Of a stretch of DNA of 52,017 bases, positions 41,060 to 49,371 are shown piece by piece. Every line of letters begins with the position of its first letter. The stretch's first letter is position 1. The translations under genes were made by a program, and so were the position numbers. Below the pieces are notes generated by a model. The model was not told where the DNA came from and ran no database searches. It saw nothing but the letters and a program-made list of their open reading frames with translations. Source of the stretch: an uncultured Clostridia bacterium (GTDB lineage: Bacteria; Bacillota; Clostridia; Saccharofermentanales; Saccharofermentanaceae); the NCBI GenBank assembly GCA_937876985.1, contig CALEFT010000050.1, forward strand, positions 1 to 52,017, read 5' to 3'.

Positions 41060-41206
41060 CGTTATCATGAATGTGTACACGCATATCAGTTTTGACGATG
41101 CAGAGGAAGAATTAAAGCGTATGGAGAGTTCAGAAAAGCACAGTCTGAGATTGAGAAGAAAAGTGATGTAAAGGCGGTATCGCTGAAAATGTTTAAAGTA
41201 GTGTAG
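41055..41206 (+). pseudogene. Tyrosine recombinase (integrase) C-terminal remnant, frameshifted
   Basis: The frame reads NSVIMNVYTHISFDDAEEEL then shifts by one base to EFRKAQSEIEKKSDVKAVSL..KMFKVV and a TAG at 41204. MNVYTHISFDDAxEEL is the typical segment of a phage/ICE-type tyrosine integrase around and after the catalytic tyrosine (here the Y of VYTH). Only the last 50 residues are left. It implies that an integrative element once ended here. Confidence 0.65.
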
Positions 41207-41224
41207 CATTGCTATGCGGCAGAG

Positions 41225-41251
41225 ACGCTCCGGTCATACTGGGGCGTTTTT
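41225..41251 (+). terminator. Terminator after the integrase remnant
   Basis: ACGCTCCGG and CTGGGGCGT pair (two wobbles) around TCATA, followed by T. Confidence 0.7.
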
Positions 41252-41317
41252 ATAATGGTAGAATTTTTGTTGGTTTATCACTATAATAGAAATATAGGAA
41301 AGATAGGGGGCATGGAT

Positions 41318-42337
41318 ATGAGAGCTCATACAGTAATTTTGGGTGCAGGCGCTACTATGGCAGCAATCCCTAATGGTGATAGATATGGAAAGAAATCCTC
41401 TGTTATGAATGGAATGATTTCTAAACTCGGCTTAGATGATTTATTAGCAGATGTAGAGATGGAAACAAAAAGTGAAAATATTGAAGATATTTATTCAGAA
41501 CTTTATATGAAAAGTGAATATGTAGAGGTAGTTAGAGAATTGGAAAAAAGATTGTATGACTACTTTGATTCTTTTGAAATTCCAGATGCTCCAACGGTAT
41601 ATGATTTTTTGATACTGAGCTTAACTGAGAAAGATGTTATTGCAACATTTAATTGGGATCCGCTTTTGTTGCAGGCATATGTAAGATGTAATGAAATAAC
41701 AGATAAACTTCCGCATTTACTTTGTTTGCATGGAAATGTGGGGATGGGGTACTGTGAAGAACACAGGGAATTTGGTTTGAAAGATGCAGTATGTCCTGTA
41801 TGCAAAAAACAGTTGCCACCTACAAGGTTATTATATCCAGTAAAAAATAAGGAATATAATAAAGATGATTACATCATGAGGTGTTGGGATGCGGTTGACT
41901 ATATCATAAATAATTCGTATATGATTACTATTTTTGGATATAGCGCCCCCTCAAGTGATGTAGAAGCTGTTAACCTATTAAAAAAAGCATGGGGCAAAAA
42001 GGAAGACAGACAATTAGAAGAAGTGTCGGTTATTGATATAATAGACGAAACAGAAATGCTTAAAAAGTGGGACGAGTTTATATATTCACATCATTACCGA
42101 TATACTAACAATTTTTTTGATTCCTACCTAGGGATGTTTCCTCGAAGAAGTTGTGAAACAGTTTTGGCAATGTATTCTTTTAATATTCCAGCTGACGGAC
42201 GTAATGGATTTAAACCATCAATGAAGTGGTCGGAAATATATGATTTAGTAAATAACCTTGCAGTAGATGAACAAAATACCCCGGAAGGTAAAAATTTGCC
42301 ATTGTATTACACTGCAGATAGTTTCCGGAATAAATGA
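41318..42337 (+). CDS. SIR2-like NAD-binding domain protein
   Basis: A 339-residue protein of the SIR2-like family used in several anti-phage systems, where it consumes NAD+. The Rossmann loop is VILGAGATMAAIPNG (residues 6-20). ATFNWDPLL holds Asn112 and Asp114, LCLHGN holds His138 in the place of the catalytic histidine, and YCEEHREFGLKDAVCPVCKK gives a possible zinc ribbon. TIFGYSAPSSD is the distal NAD-binding loop. GGGGG at 41306-41310 favours the ATG at 41318 over 41312 or 41255. The next gene, an AbiJ-like protein, starts 58 bases later, and the two may be a defence pair. Confidence 0.75.
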   Translation: MRAHTVILGAGATMAAIPNGDRYGKKSSVMNGMISKLGLDDLLADVEMETKSENIEDIYSELYMKSEYVEVVRELEKRLYDYFDSFEIPDAPTVYDFLILSLTEKDVIATFNWDPLLLQAYVRCNEITDKLPHLLCLHGNVGMGYCEEHREFGLKDAVCPVCKKQLPPTRLLYPVKNKEYNKDDYIMRCWDAVDYIINNSYMITIFGYSAPSSDVEAVNLLKKAWGKKEDRQLEEVSVIDIIDETEMLKKWDEFIYSHHYRYTNNFFDSYLGMFPRRSCETVLAMYSFNIPADGRNGFKPSMKWSEIYDLVNNLAVDEQNTPEGKNLPLYYTADSFRNK

Positions 42338-42395
42338 TTTATCTAAGGAGTGGACAACTATCCTTAAATTTATATGAGAGAAAAGGAGAACGCGC

Positions 42396-43406
42396 ATGTA
42401 CGAATTATTATCTAAACGAATTAAAAATGCTTTAGGAGAACCAGAGTTTTTTTTATATAATAGCTTTCCACAACCTTTTAGAAATCAGGTATTTTACATT
42501 CTAGAAGATGTATTAGAACCATACACGACATATAATGAAAATTTGTGGGATATTTTCGAGGAGAATTTTTGTAGAGAAAAAGGATTGAAAGGCATGGGGT
42601 ATCATAAGGGCTATGGCAAATCCAGTATAAAAGAGTATTTTAGAGATTGCGATGATGTTGACTTTTTAGATGCGATAGATTATTTCTTTCATGTAATTGA
42701 TAGAAAACTACGTACTTTGAAACCGGAATACAAATATAATTATGATGCTGATGCAGCTGTGAACGATGCCATTATGGAGTTGAATTATCGTTTTAAACAG
42801 CATAATTTGGGATACGAGTTTATAAATTCCCAGATAATTACTATTGATAGTACATTATTACATGAAACGACAGTGAAGCCAACTTTGAGATTATTATTTG
42901 AAGAAGGTTTTGAAGGCGCAGAAGACGAGATAAGAAAAGCTTATGAAAAAAGACAAAAAGGTGATAATAAAAATGCAATACTAGAGGCTGGAAAAGCTTT
43001 TGAAAGTACGATGAAAATTATCTGTGATAAACAAGGATATACATATGATAAATCCAAAGATACGGCACAGAAACTCATTTCTATTTTGGAAAAGAATGGC
43101 TTTTATCCGGGTTATATGAATGCACATTTGACAAACATAAGAACTACGTTAGAAACAGGATTGCCCGTTGTGAGAAATAAAGTTTCAGGACATGGACAAG
43201 GGAATCAAGTGATTACCATATCGGACGAATACACAGATTATGCATTGCATTTAGCATCGACCAATATTTTATTCTTGGTGCGATTATATAAAAAGCAAAA
43301 AACAAAATCCTTAGTAGTAAGAATCCACTTTTTACCATTATTTCTACTACTAAAAGGTAGTCACAACTTGCAATATTATGCTATAAATTGCCCAGTTGAC
43401 ATCTGA
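42396..43406 (+). CDS. AbiJ-like abortive-infection protein with HEPN-type C-terminus
   Basis: A 336-residue protein resembling the STM4504/CBY_0614 (AbiJ N-terminal domain plus Abi_C) family. The N-terminal part (LSKRIKNALGEPEFFLYN..FRNQVFYILEDVL) is the AbiJ-NTD type. The C-terminal part, NAILEAGKAFESTMKIICD..TAQKLISILEKNG, ends in VRNKVSGHGQG, where Arg260-x5-His266 matches the R-x4-6-H motif of HEPN RNases. It probably cleaves RNA on infection. The last 40 residues (after LYKKQKTK) look like read-through into AT-rich non-coding sequence, so an original stop may have been lost. AAAGGAG precedes the ATG. Confidence 0.75.
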   Translation: MYELLSKRIKNALGEPEFFLYNSFPQPFRNQVFYILEDVLEPYTTYNENLWDIFEENFCREKGLKGMGYHKGYGKSSIKEYFRDCDDVDFLDAIDYFFHVIDRKLRTLKPEYKYNYDADAAVNDAIMELNYRFKQHNLGYEFINSQIITIDSTLLHETTVKPTLRLLFEEGFEGAEDEIRKAYEKRQKGDNKNAILEAGKAFESTMKIICDKQGYTYDKSKDTAQKLISILEKNGFYPGYMNAHLTNIRTTLETGLPVVRNKVSGHGQGNQVITISDEYTDYALHLASTNILFLVRLYKKQKTKSLVVRIHFLPLFLLLKGSHNLQYYAINCPVDI

Positions 43407-43481
43407 ACAAGAATCATAACAAAAAGCCGGAATGTCTTGTAAAATGGGGCATTTCTTGGCATTTTAAGGAGTTTGATAACA

Positions 43482-43961
43482 ATGATAAAAGTACTTTTCA
43501 TCTGCCACGGCAACATCTGCCGCTCGCCAATGGGCGAGTATATTATGAAGCACCTCGTGTGCGAAAAGTTCGGCGTCAAGACGCCAGAGGAGGCTGGCTT
43601 TCACATCGAGTCCATGGGCGTGTCGAGTGAGGAATTAACTCACGACATTTATCCCCCAGCGAAAAGAATGCTCGCATCGAAGGGCGTGCCTTTTGGTGCG
43701 CATCGTGCAAGGCGTGTGGCGGCGTCAGATTATGAGAAGTTTGACTATTTTCTGGGAGCGTCTAACCGTCATGTAAGGATAATGAAGTCGCTTTTCGAGG
43801 GCGACAAGGAGGGCAAGGTGATGCTGATGCGCGAATTCGTTTCCGGGCCAAAGGGTAAGACGGATGTGTCGGACCCTTGGTATACGGGAGATTTCGAGAC
43901 GGCGTTCGAGGACATACGAGAGGGCTGTGAGGCTTTCTTGGCGCAGGTTTTGGAGGAATGA
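43482..43961 (+). CDS. Low-molecular-weight protein tyrosine phosphatase
   Basis: A 159-residue LMW-PTP that removes phosphate from tyrosine (or arginine) residues of proteins. The P-loop is VLFICHGNICRSPMGE, with Cys8 and Arg14 in the C-x5-R-S signature, and the general acid Asp is in the VSDPWYTGDF segment. Normal length. AAGGAG lies 10 bases before the ATG at 43482. Base composition returns here to the higher GC of the backbone, marking the right end of the island at about 43.4 kb. Confidence 0.9.
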   Translation: MIKVLFICHGNICRSPMGEYIMKHLVCEKFGVKTPEEAGFHIESMGVSSEELTHDIYPPAKRMLASKGVPFGAHRARRVAASDYEKFDYFLGASNRHVRIMKSLFEGDKEGKVMLMREFVSGPKGKTDVSDPWYTGDFETAFEDIREGCEAFLAQVLEE

Positions 43962-43993
43962 CGCAAGTAAACGATAATCGTGAAGACCTTAAA

Positions 43994-46045
43994 TTACGGT
44001 GCTATGCCGTACTCGAGACTGATACGGTAGAATTCGCGTGACATTGTGAAATTTATTATCATGTCGTGGCGGCTAGTTCCAGAATTAAGCACGCTCATCC
44101 AGTGGTCGAAGCCTAGTGGGTCTGGTTCGCGGCCTAAGAAGGTGCGATATAGCCTTGTTATGAATTCTGCATCAGAGTGGCCTGCGTTAACAAATTCTGG
44201 ACTATCGAAGAACGAATAGCCAATATCGGTAGCGTTCATCTGTCCGTTTGCAAGCATAACTGCCCAGTGATTTCTTCCATCAACATCTGCGTCTCTTCCA
44301 AGTGCGTTTGAATACATTCTATCTACAAAAGCATAAATTTGTTCATTCGGAGTGATGTTTGTAGGAGTGTTCGCTCCACTATTTGCGCCACCACTTGTTA
44401 TGGTTGTGCTATTTGCAGAAAGTCCATAGGTTGCGCAGATATTTGCCCATTCTTGTGAGCCGAGGAAGCCGTCTAGGATGCTTGCGCGAGATGCGCCTTG
44501 ATCGAGCATTCCAACCCAGTGGTCATAGCCTAGTACGTCTGGGTTGCGACCGAGGATAGACTGATAGAGGATATTTACATATTCGTCATTAGATAGGGAG
44601 CGTGACTGAAACTCAGGGCTTTCAAAGAAGCCGCGTGCGACAGAGGATGGAGTCGTGCGCATTGTAAGAATGTATCCTGTCCAATGTGCTAGTCCCGGGC
44701 CATCGGCTCCGCGTCCTAGTACGACGCTATATAGTCTGTTTACAAAATTCGCTACACGTGCGCGTGCGCTAGACATGTCACTTGAAGTGACTGCGGTACA
44801 GGCTGATTGAAATTCAGCTGAAGCGAGGATATTGTCTGTGATTTGCTTTTTCGAAGCGCCGGAATTAAGGCTTGCGAGGATTTGCTGTTCGTCTTCGGCT
44901 GTCGGTGTTCGGCCGAGGAGCACGATGTAGAGTGTGTCGATGAATTGTTGGTTCGTGCGGCCAGCCGAAAGCGGCTCGACATAGGTGATTTGGTGCGAAG
45001 CTTCCTGAGAGCGCGTCGCGTACCTGTCGTATGCGATGGCCCGGATTTGGGTGCCGACAGCGGCGCTGAAGGTGCCGTCGTATTTATGCGTCGAACCTTG
45101 GCCGCGACGTGGTGTGCTGCCGTCTGTCGTGTAATAAATTTCCTGCGTGGAGAATTCTGGTGTAATCGTTACGCGGTGCTGCATGCTGCCAGCGTCGTAG
45201 CTCGATGTAATCGTCGGTGCGCCGTATGCTGGAAGCGTCGTTCCGTTGTTGCGCGCATCAAAATACACGACTCCATTTACTGGCTCGATGCCGCGCCTTC
45301 TCATAAGCTCTGCGACCGTCACGAACTCGTAGCCCTGCTGCTGCAAGGTGCTTATCGCGTCGAGCGCACCTCTAACCGTCGACGGATAAAGGTCGTGGCA
45401 CAGGATAATCGCGCCGTCAAAAGCGCCGTTCACAATCCTTCTATACACTGTGCCGCTGTTTCTGTCGCGCCAGTCCCACGTATCCACGCTCCACTGAATA
45501 ATCGGTGCATGCACGTTCTGGCTAACCCTCGAAGACTGCGCTCCGCCAGGCGTTCTCACGAAGTCTTGGAATTCTCCGCCAGCCGCCTCGAAAAGCAGCT
45601 GCCTTACAATCTGACACTGTTCGTTCATCGCTTCTGCCGATAACGATGTAAATGGAACTCTATGTGACGCCGTATGGTTGGCTACCTGATGACCGTCCTC
45701 GACCATGCGTGCAATGATGTCCGGATGATTCGCTGCACCGTGTGACGCATTGGTCGCGTTCACAAAAAACGTCGCTTTCGCGCCTCTTTCTGCTAGCCCG
45801 TCAAGTAGTCCAGGCGTTGTCGCCGCGGATGGCCCATCATCGAAAGTAATCGCGATTAGCTTCGTGCCCGCGGCGTTCACATTTGTCCCACACATGCGGT
45901 CCATCGCACCGAAAACACCCGTCGACGCAACTAATATCGCCATAAGCAGCGTCGCCGTCGCCTTGAAGAAACCATTTTTCACTAGAGATATTGAACCTAC
46001 ATGAGTTGTAGATGCTTTATATATTATATTCGTTATGCTTTTCAT
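43994..46045 (-). CDS. Secreted NodB polysaccharide deacetylase with CHB_HEX_C-like and DUF4214 domains
   Basis: A 683-residue exported protein. A hydrophobic segment at about 28-47 serves as signal or anchor. The NodB domain (about 60-270) shows TFDDGP (Asp69-Asp70), NHTASH (His124, His128), RTPGG and WDWRDRN, the metal and catalytic residues of chitin/peptidoglycan/GlcNAc deacetylases. A chitobiase C-terminal-like beta domain follows (YYTTDGSTPRRGQGSTHKYDG). The C-terminal half holds five LGRxxDxxG units in DUF4214 blocks, like those of the CAP/LRR protein at 831. It probably deacetylates a cell-wall or exopolysaccharide. The ATG at 46045 follows GCGAGG; an upstream extension overlaps the next gene and is unlikely. 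Confidence 0.85.
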   Translation of the reverse strand: MKSITNIIYKASTTHVGSISLVKNGFFKATATLLMAILVASTGVFGAMDRMCGTNVNAAGTKLIAITFDDGPSAATTPGLLDGLAERGAKATFFVNATNASHGAANHPDIIARMVEDGHQVANHTASHRVPFTSLSAEAMNEQCQIVRQLLFEAAGGEFQDFVRTPGGAQSSRVSQNVHAPIIQWSVDTWDWRDRNSGTVYRRIVNGAFDGAIILCHDLYPSTVRGALDAISTLQQQGYEFVTVAELMRRRGIEPVNGVVYFDARNNGTTLPAYGAPTITSSYDAGSMQHRVTITPEFSTQEIYYTTDGSTPRRGQGSTHKYDGTFSAAVGTQIRAIAYDRYATRSQEASHQITYVEPLSAGRTNQQFIDTLYIVLLGRTPTAEDEQQILASLNSGASKKQITDNILASAEFQSACTAVTSSDMSSARARVANFVNRLYSVVLGRGADGPGLAHWTGYILTMRTTPSSVARGFFESPEFQSRSLSNDEYVNILYQSILGRNPDVLGYDHWVGMLDQGASRASILDGFLGSQEWANICATYGLSANSTTITSGGANSGANTPTNITPNEQIYAFVDRMYSNALGRDADVDGRNHWAVMLANGQMNATDIGYSFFDSPEFVNAGHSDAEFITRLYRTFLGREPDPLGFDHWMSVLNSGTSRHDMIINFTMSREFYRISLEYGIAP

Positions 46046-46143
46046 AAGAGCCTCGCAGTATTCGTTTTGGTCTAGTTGATTATGCTTAAAATTATACGAT
46101 GCCCGCGCGTTATCTTGCCTTTGCCATGAGGCAGAAACGCGTT

Positions 46144-47496
46144 TTATTTTGTGCAAACTGGTGGCACGCTCCACTCGTAGTCGCGTGGCAGGCCAAGCAA
46201 ACTCGATTGAAGCTCATTTGCCGCGAGGTCAAGCTCGTAGCATCGCTTCGTCGCCTCGTAATACTCGCTAGTGCCAAGTAGGCTATTAAGCTCAAGGAAG
46301 TCGGAGCAGTTGTGAATCAGCGGTAGCTTTGATACTTTCTTTATGATCTTGAGACAGTAGCGGCCGTCGCGATTCATGCCAAGCACGCGCAGATAATTCA
46401 CATGAGAAATGAGCTCGATGTCGCTAGAATTTTGTCCAATAGTCAAACTCGCAAGTGCGCGGTCGATTCTCGCCTTCGTGAAATTGCGAGACGCCGCGAT
46501 TCTCTCGCCACCCTGATGTATATCAGATTGCGCGGCCTCGAAGCTATTCTTGATATATCCCCACAAATGTTCATTCATGTATGCGCTGTCTATATTCGTA
46601 GCACTAGTAATTCTAGTTGCAATAGCTCCATCTACAAGGCGATTATAATTCGTCATCATGCTAGGCGCGCTTTCCAAATCGCCGATTCTGCTAAGCCATA
46701 CCGCAAGCGCCGCCGAAGGACACTGTTTCGCGATTTGTGTCGCAACAAAAGCCGGATTCGACGCTTCCACCACATCATTAGCGCCCCACAAAGCCTTGCG
46801 AATCGACGTAGCCGAAGCAAATTCGTTCCTGATCTCAGTGTCAAGGTAGTCGCCGCCCACGCGAGAAATCATGTGCACCTGAATCTTCTTCGTTAGGTGC
46901 ATCCGCTTCATCGCGAGCAGGTAGTCGACCGCCAAAATCGAGTTCGACCCCATGAGTGCATCTGAAATCTCGGACTTTGTGAAAGGGATGCTTTTCGCCA
47001 TAGGAGAGTCTTTACTAGCCCCCTCGAAAAGCACGCCCAAAATCGCCTCACTTCGTGCTGCCGCGAAGGACTTGCCCCCGCTAAGCGCCTCGCTCAAAAT
47101 TCGGCTATACTCCTCATTCGAGTCGTTTGCATTCTCAAAAATCGCATCCGCAATAAAAGAAATCAGCTCCGGATTCGAGTCGACGCCAAACGCGATGTCG
47201 GTCACGACCCCAGTCCTCGCAAGAAGCTCGACACCACCATGCGCAAAACGCTCCGACGGCGCACAAGCAAAGCTGAACGGCAGCTCGAAAACGACGTCTG
47301 CGCCACAATTAAGTGCCATCTTCGTGCGAATATCTTTAGGCAAAATCGAAGGCTCGCCCCTCTGAACAAAAGGCCCACTCATGCAAACAGCGACAATTGC
47401 GCGAGGATCGCCCACGGCTTCTCTAGCCTTAGCAATCAAGTATTCGTGTCCATTATGAAAAGGATTAAACTCCGCAATTACCCCAATTACTCGCAC
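46144..47496 (-). CDS. tmcAL: tRNA(Met) cytidine acetate ligase (TmcAL / YlbM)
   Basis: A 450-residue enzyme that makes N4-acetylcytidine at the wobble base of elongator tRNA-Met, using acetate and ATP. The nucleotidyltransferase motif is AEFNPFHNGHEYLI (H-x-G-H), with SGPFVQRGEPSIL, FELPFSFACAPSERFAHG and a later ATSIRKAL as further hallmarks of the family. Length is near normal (about 400-420), with a slightly long C-terminus. The start codon is GTG at 47496, supported by GGAGG six bases upstream. Use of acetate fits the presence of pta-ackA nearby. Confidence 0.9.
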   Translation of the reverse strand: MRVIGVIAEFNPFHNGHEYLIAKAREAVGDPRAIVAVCMSGPFVQRGEPSILPKDIRTKMALNCGADVVFELPFSFACAPSERFAHGGVELLARTGVVTDIAFGVDSNPELISFIADAIFENANDSNEEYSRILSEALSGGKSFAAARSEAILGVLFEGASKDSPMAKSIPFTKSEISDALMGSNSILAVDYLLAMKRMHLTKKIQVHMISRVGGDYLDTEIRNEFASATSIRKALWGANDVVEASNPAFVATQIAKQCPSAALAVWLSRIGDLESAPSMMTNYNRLVDGAIATRITSATNIDSAYMNEHLWGYIKNSFEAAQSDIHQGGERIAASRNFTKARIDRALASLTIGQNSSDIELISHVNYLRVLGMNRDGRYCLKIIKKVSKLPLIHNCSDFLELNSLLGTSEYYEATKRCYELDLAANELQSSLLGLPRDYEWSVPPVCTK

Positions 47497-47661
47497 TGTT
47501 TGCCTCCACGCTTCCTTAAATGTATAATTTCAAATATCGTTCTAGAATTATACTTCATAAACGACATTAATGCACGACAATATAGACAGAAGTGCGCCAC
47601 AATAATAGGTAGCAATAATAGGCAGCAAAAACAAACGAGACAAAAGAGGAAACTAACGCCA

Positions 47662-49107
47662 ATGAGACGCAAGACACTTAAATTTATAGACGGCCAATCA
47701 GGCAAAAAAGGCATCGATTTTAACCTAATCCTAGATTTTGTAAAGACGCCGAAGTTTCTTGTCGGCTCCGTGCTCGTTCTTTTGATGCTCATCCTAGGCG
47801 GCCTCTACCTATGGTATTCGCACAACTACTTAAACAAGCAGCAAATCGTTACAAACAGCGGCGCACTTAGCGGCGGCGTCGAATACGAATGGCAGCAAGA
47901 AGCCGCCGACTCTGGCCTTGTAGCCGACTACCTCTGGTCTAGAACTCGCGAACTCATGCTAACTGGCACAAACGACGAGACATTAATCGTAAGCTCCTAC
48001 ACGCTCCCCGGCACACTTTTGTCACAGGAGGCGGCAGAATCTGGCGAATATTTGCTCGAAGACCAGGCACTCCTGCTTCGCTGCTACTTGAAGGACCAAA
48101 ACCGCGCAGAAGCAATCGAGCTCGTAAATAGAGTCAACGAACTAATCGACACCGACTACGCTTCAAGTTTCGGCTCCGAGTCCGGCGAAGACAAGGACGC
48201 ATCGCTCATCTATGGCCAAATGTGTTGGCTCGACGCATACCTCGATTACTACTCTATGTACGGCTCGCAAAGCGACTACTCGCGCATAACGACGCTAGTC
48301 GAGATGCTTTTCGATGAAGGCGGGATGCTGCTGCCAGGCGCCCTCCAGGTGCAAACCTACGACGAGAACGTGATGGTTGGCGCATCCGACGACTCCTTAG
48401 GCGACGCACAATCGCAGGCAGCCCAAGGCTCCACCGCACAAGACTTCGTCGCAGTCCCACTCGAAGCAGTCGACCTCGCGCTAATCCAAACCCTCGAAGT
48501 AAACGGCTTCCTCCCACAGGGCTCTTTCGAAAAGTCGCTCGCCATTGTCCAAGGCGCGCGCATCTCTGATTCGCTACCGCTCTACGCCTACGCGTACTAC
48601 ATTTCCGATTCCGGCGAGACTATCTATCTCTACGCTGGTCGCGCTGCACTTCAATCCTCTGACTCCGCACTCATCGACATCGAGTCTTCGGTTAAAACGA
48701 TGCGCAACCTCGCCGAAGTTGACGCGCTCCCGACTGACGCATACTCATGGCTTAAGTCGCAATTCATGAACAGTGGACGTCTCTACACAACATATCACCT
48801 AATTCGTGGTGAGATGGGTGAAGTGGAGCTTTTTGAAGGATACTTACTTCTAATGGAAATTGCTGTTCTCGAAGACGATATTGACCTATACACGCGAACT
48901 GTAAGCGCCCTCGCAGGACATGTTGCGACTAGAACTTCGTCACCTGCACTAAGTATGATATTCCGAATGGTCGAGGAAGTTGTGCCGGCTGATTCATCTG
49001 AACTTCTTTCGGATGGCGCATCGGATGGCGCATCAGACGTGGAAATAAATTACCGCAACATATGCTACGCCTACGACAATCTCATGGCGTATTTATTGAT
49101 AGAGTGA
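47662..49107 (+). CDS. Membrane-anchored extracellular protein, possibly (alpha/alpha)6-barrel
   Basis: A 481-residue protein. After a basic start (MRRKTLKFIDGQSGKKG) comes one hydrophobic segment at about residues 33-53, then a long outside region rich in helices (LLEDQALLLRCYLKDQNRAEAIELVNRV and DASLIYGQMCWLDAYLDYY). The helical pattern resembles GH8-like (alpha/alpha)6 barrels, but I do not see a firm catalytic signature, so this is a weak guess. A Ser/Gly/Asp-rich end (DGASDGASDVEI) is repetitive. GAGGAAAC precedes the ATG; a longer upstream frame overlaps the tmcAL promoter region and is rejected. Codons are unusually C-ending and GC-rich compared with the island. Confidence 0.55.
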   Translation: MRRKTLKFIDGQSGKKGIDFNLILDFVKTPKFLVGSVLVLLMLILGGLYLWYSHNYLNKQQIVTNSGALSGGVEYEWQQEAADSGLVADYLWSRTRELMLTGTNDETLIVSSYTLPGTLLSQEAAESGEYLLEDQALLLRCYLKDQNRAEAIELVNRVNELIDTDYASSFGSESGEDKDASLIYGQMCWLDAYLDYYSMYGSQSDYSRITTLVEMLFDEGGMLLPGALQVQTYDENVMVGASDDSLGDAQSQAAQGSTAQDFVAVPLEAVDLALIQTLEVNGFLPQGSFEKSLAIVQGARISDSLPLYAYAYYISDSGETIYLYAGRAALQSSDSALIDIESSVKTMRNLAEVDALPTDAYSWLKSQFMNSGRLYTTYHLIRGEMGEVELFEGYLLLMEIAVLEDDIDLYTRTVSALAGHVATRTSSPALSMIFRMVEEVVPADSSELLSDGASDGASDVEINYRNICYAYDNLMAYLLIE

Positions 49108-49130
49108 TTTCTTGTTTTGTAAAAAGCGTT

Positions 49131-49182
49131 GGTAGACAAAGCGGTTGATAAAACACGAATATTTTCTACCGTTTCTTCTACC
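49131..49182 (-). repeat. Fourth copy of the 52-bp hairpin repeat
   Basis: The reverse complement is identical to the middle unit of the array at 6296-6491, 43 kb away. It lies between the stop of the membrane-anchored protein gene and the pta promoter, where a transcript would fold it into a stem. Confidence 0.85.
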
Positions 49183-49281
49183 GGACGGGTTAGGAGAGTG
49201 TTGGGAAGTGTTTTTGCTTTTCGATGGGGGAGAAGAAAAAAGATGGAGAATAATTGTGCGTATTTTTGGATACAATTATGT

Positions 49282-49310
49282 TTGTAAATAAGCTTAGGGT
49301 GGAGTATACT
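49282..49310 (+). promoter_or_regulatory. Promoter of pta
   Basis: TTGTAA and TATACT are 17 bases apart, with a leader of about 50 bases before the ATG at 49372. The leader holds a short CGCC/GGCG hairpin. Confidence 0.55.
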
Positions 49311-49371
49311 TTGGAGTGGTAAAAAACGCCGATTTGGCGACCAAAATATTTTTGTAGGGGGACTACTTGAT

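Noticed and set aside
44843..45643. Long forward-strand open frame opposite the deacetylase
   Set aside because: Shadow of the GC-rich reverse gene; Arg/Cys/Val-rich product without a ribosome site.
46046..46174. 43-codon N-terminal extension of the deacetylase
   Set aside because: It would overlap the tmcAL 3' end and bury the signal segment; a GAGG-preceded ATG at 46045 fits better.
47239..47661. 141-codon N-terminal extension of the gene at 47662
   Set aside because: It overlaps the tmcAL coding region on the other strand, is Arg/Lys/Asn-rich, and a ribosome site sits before the ATG at 47662 that leads into a membrane anchor.
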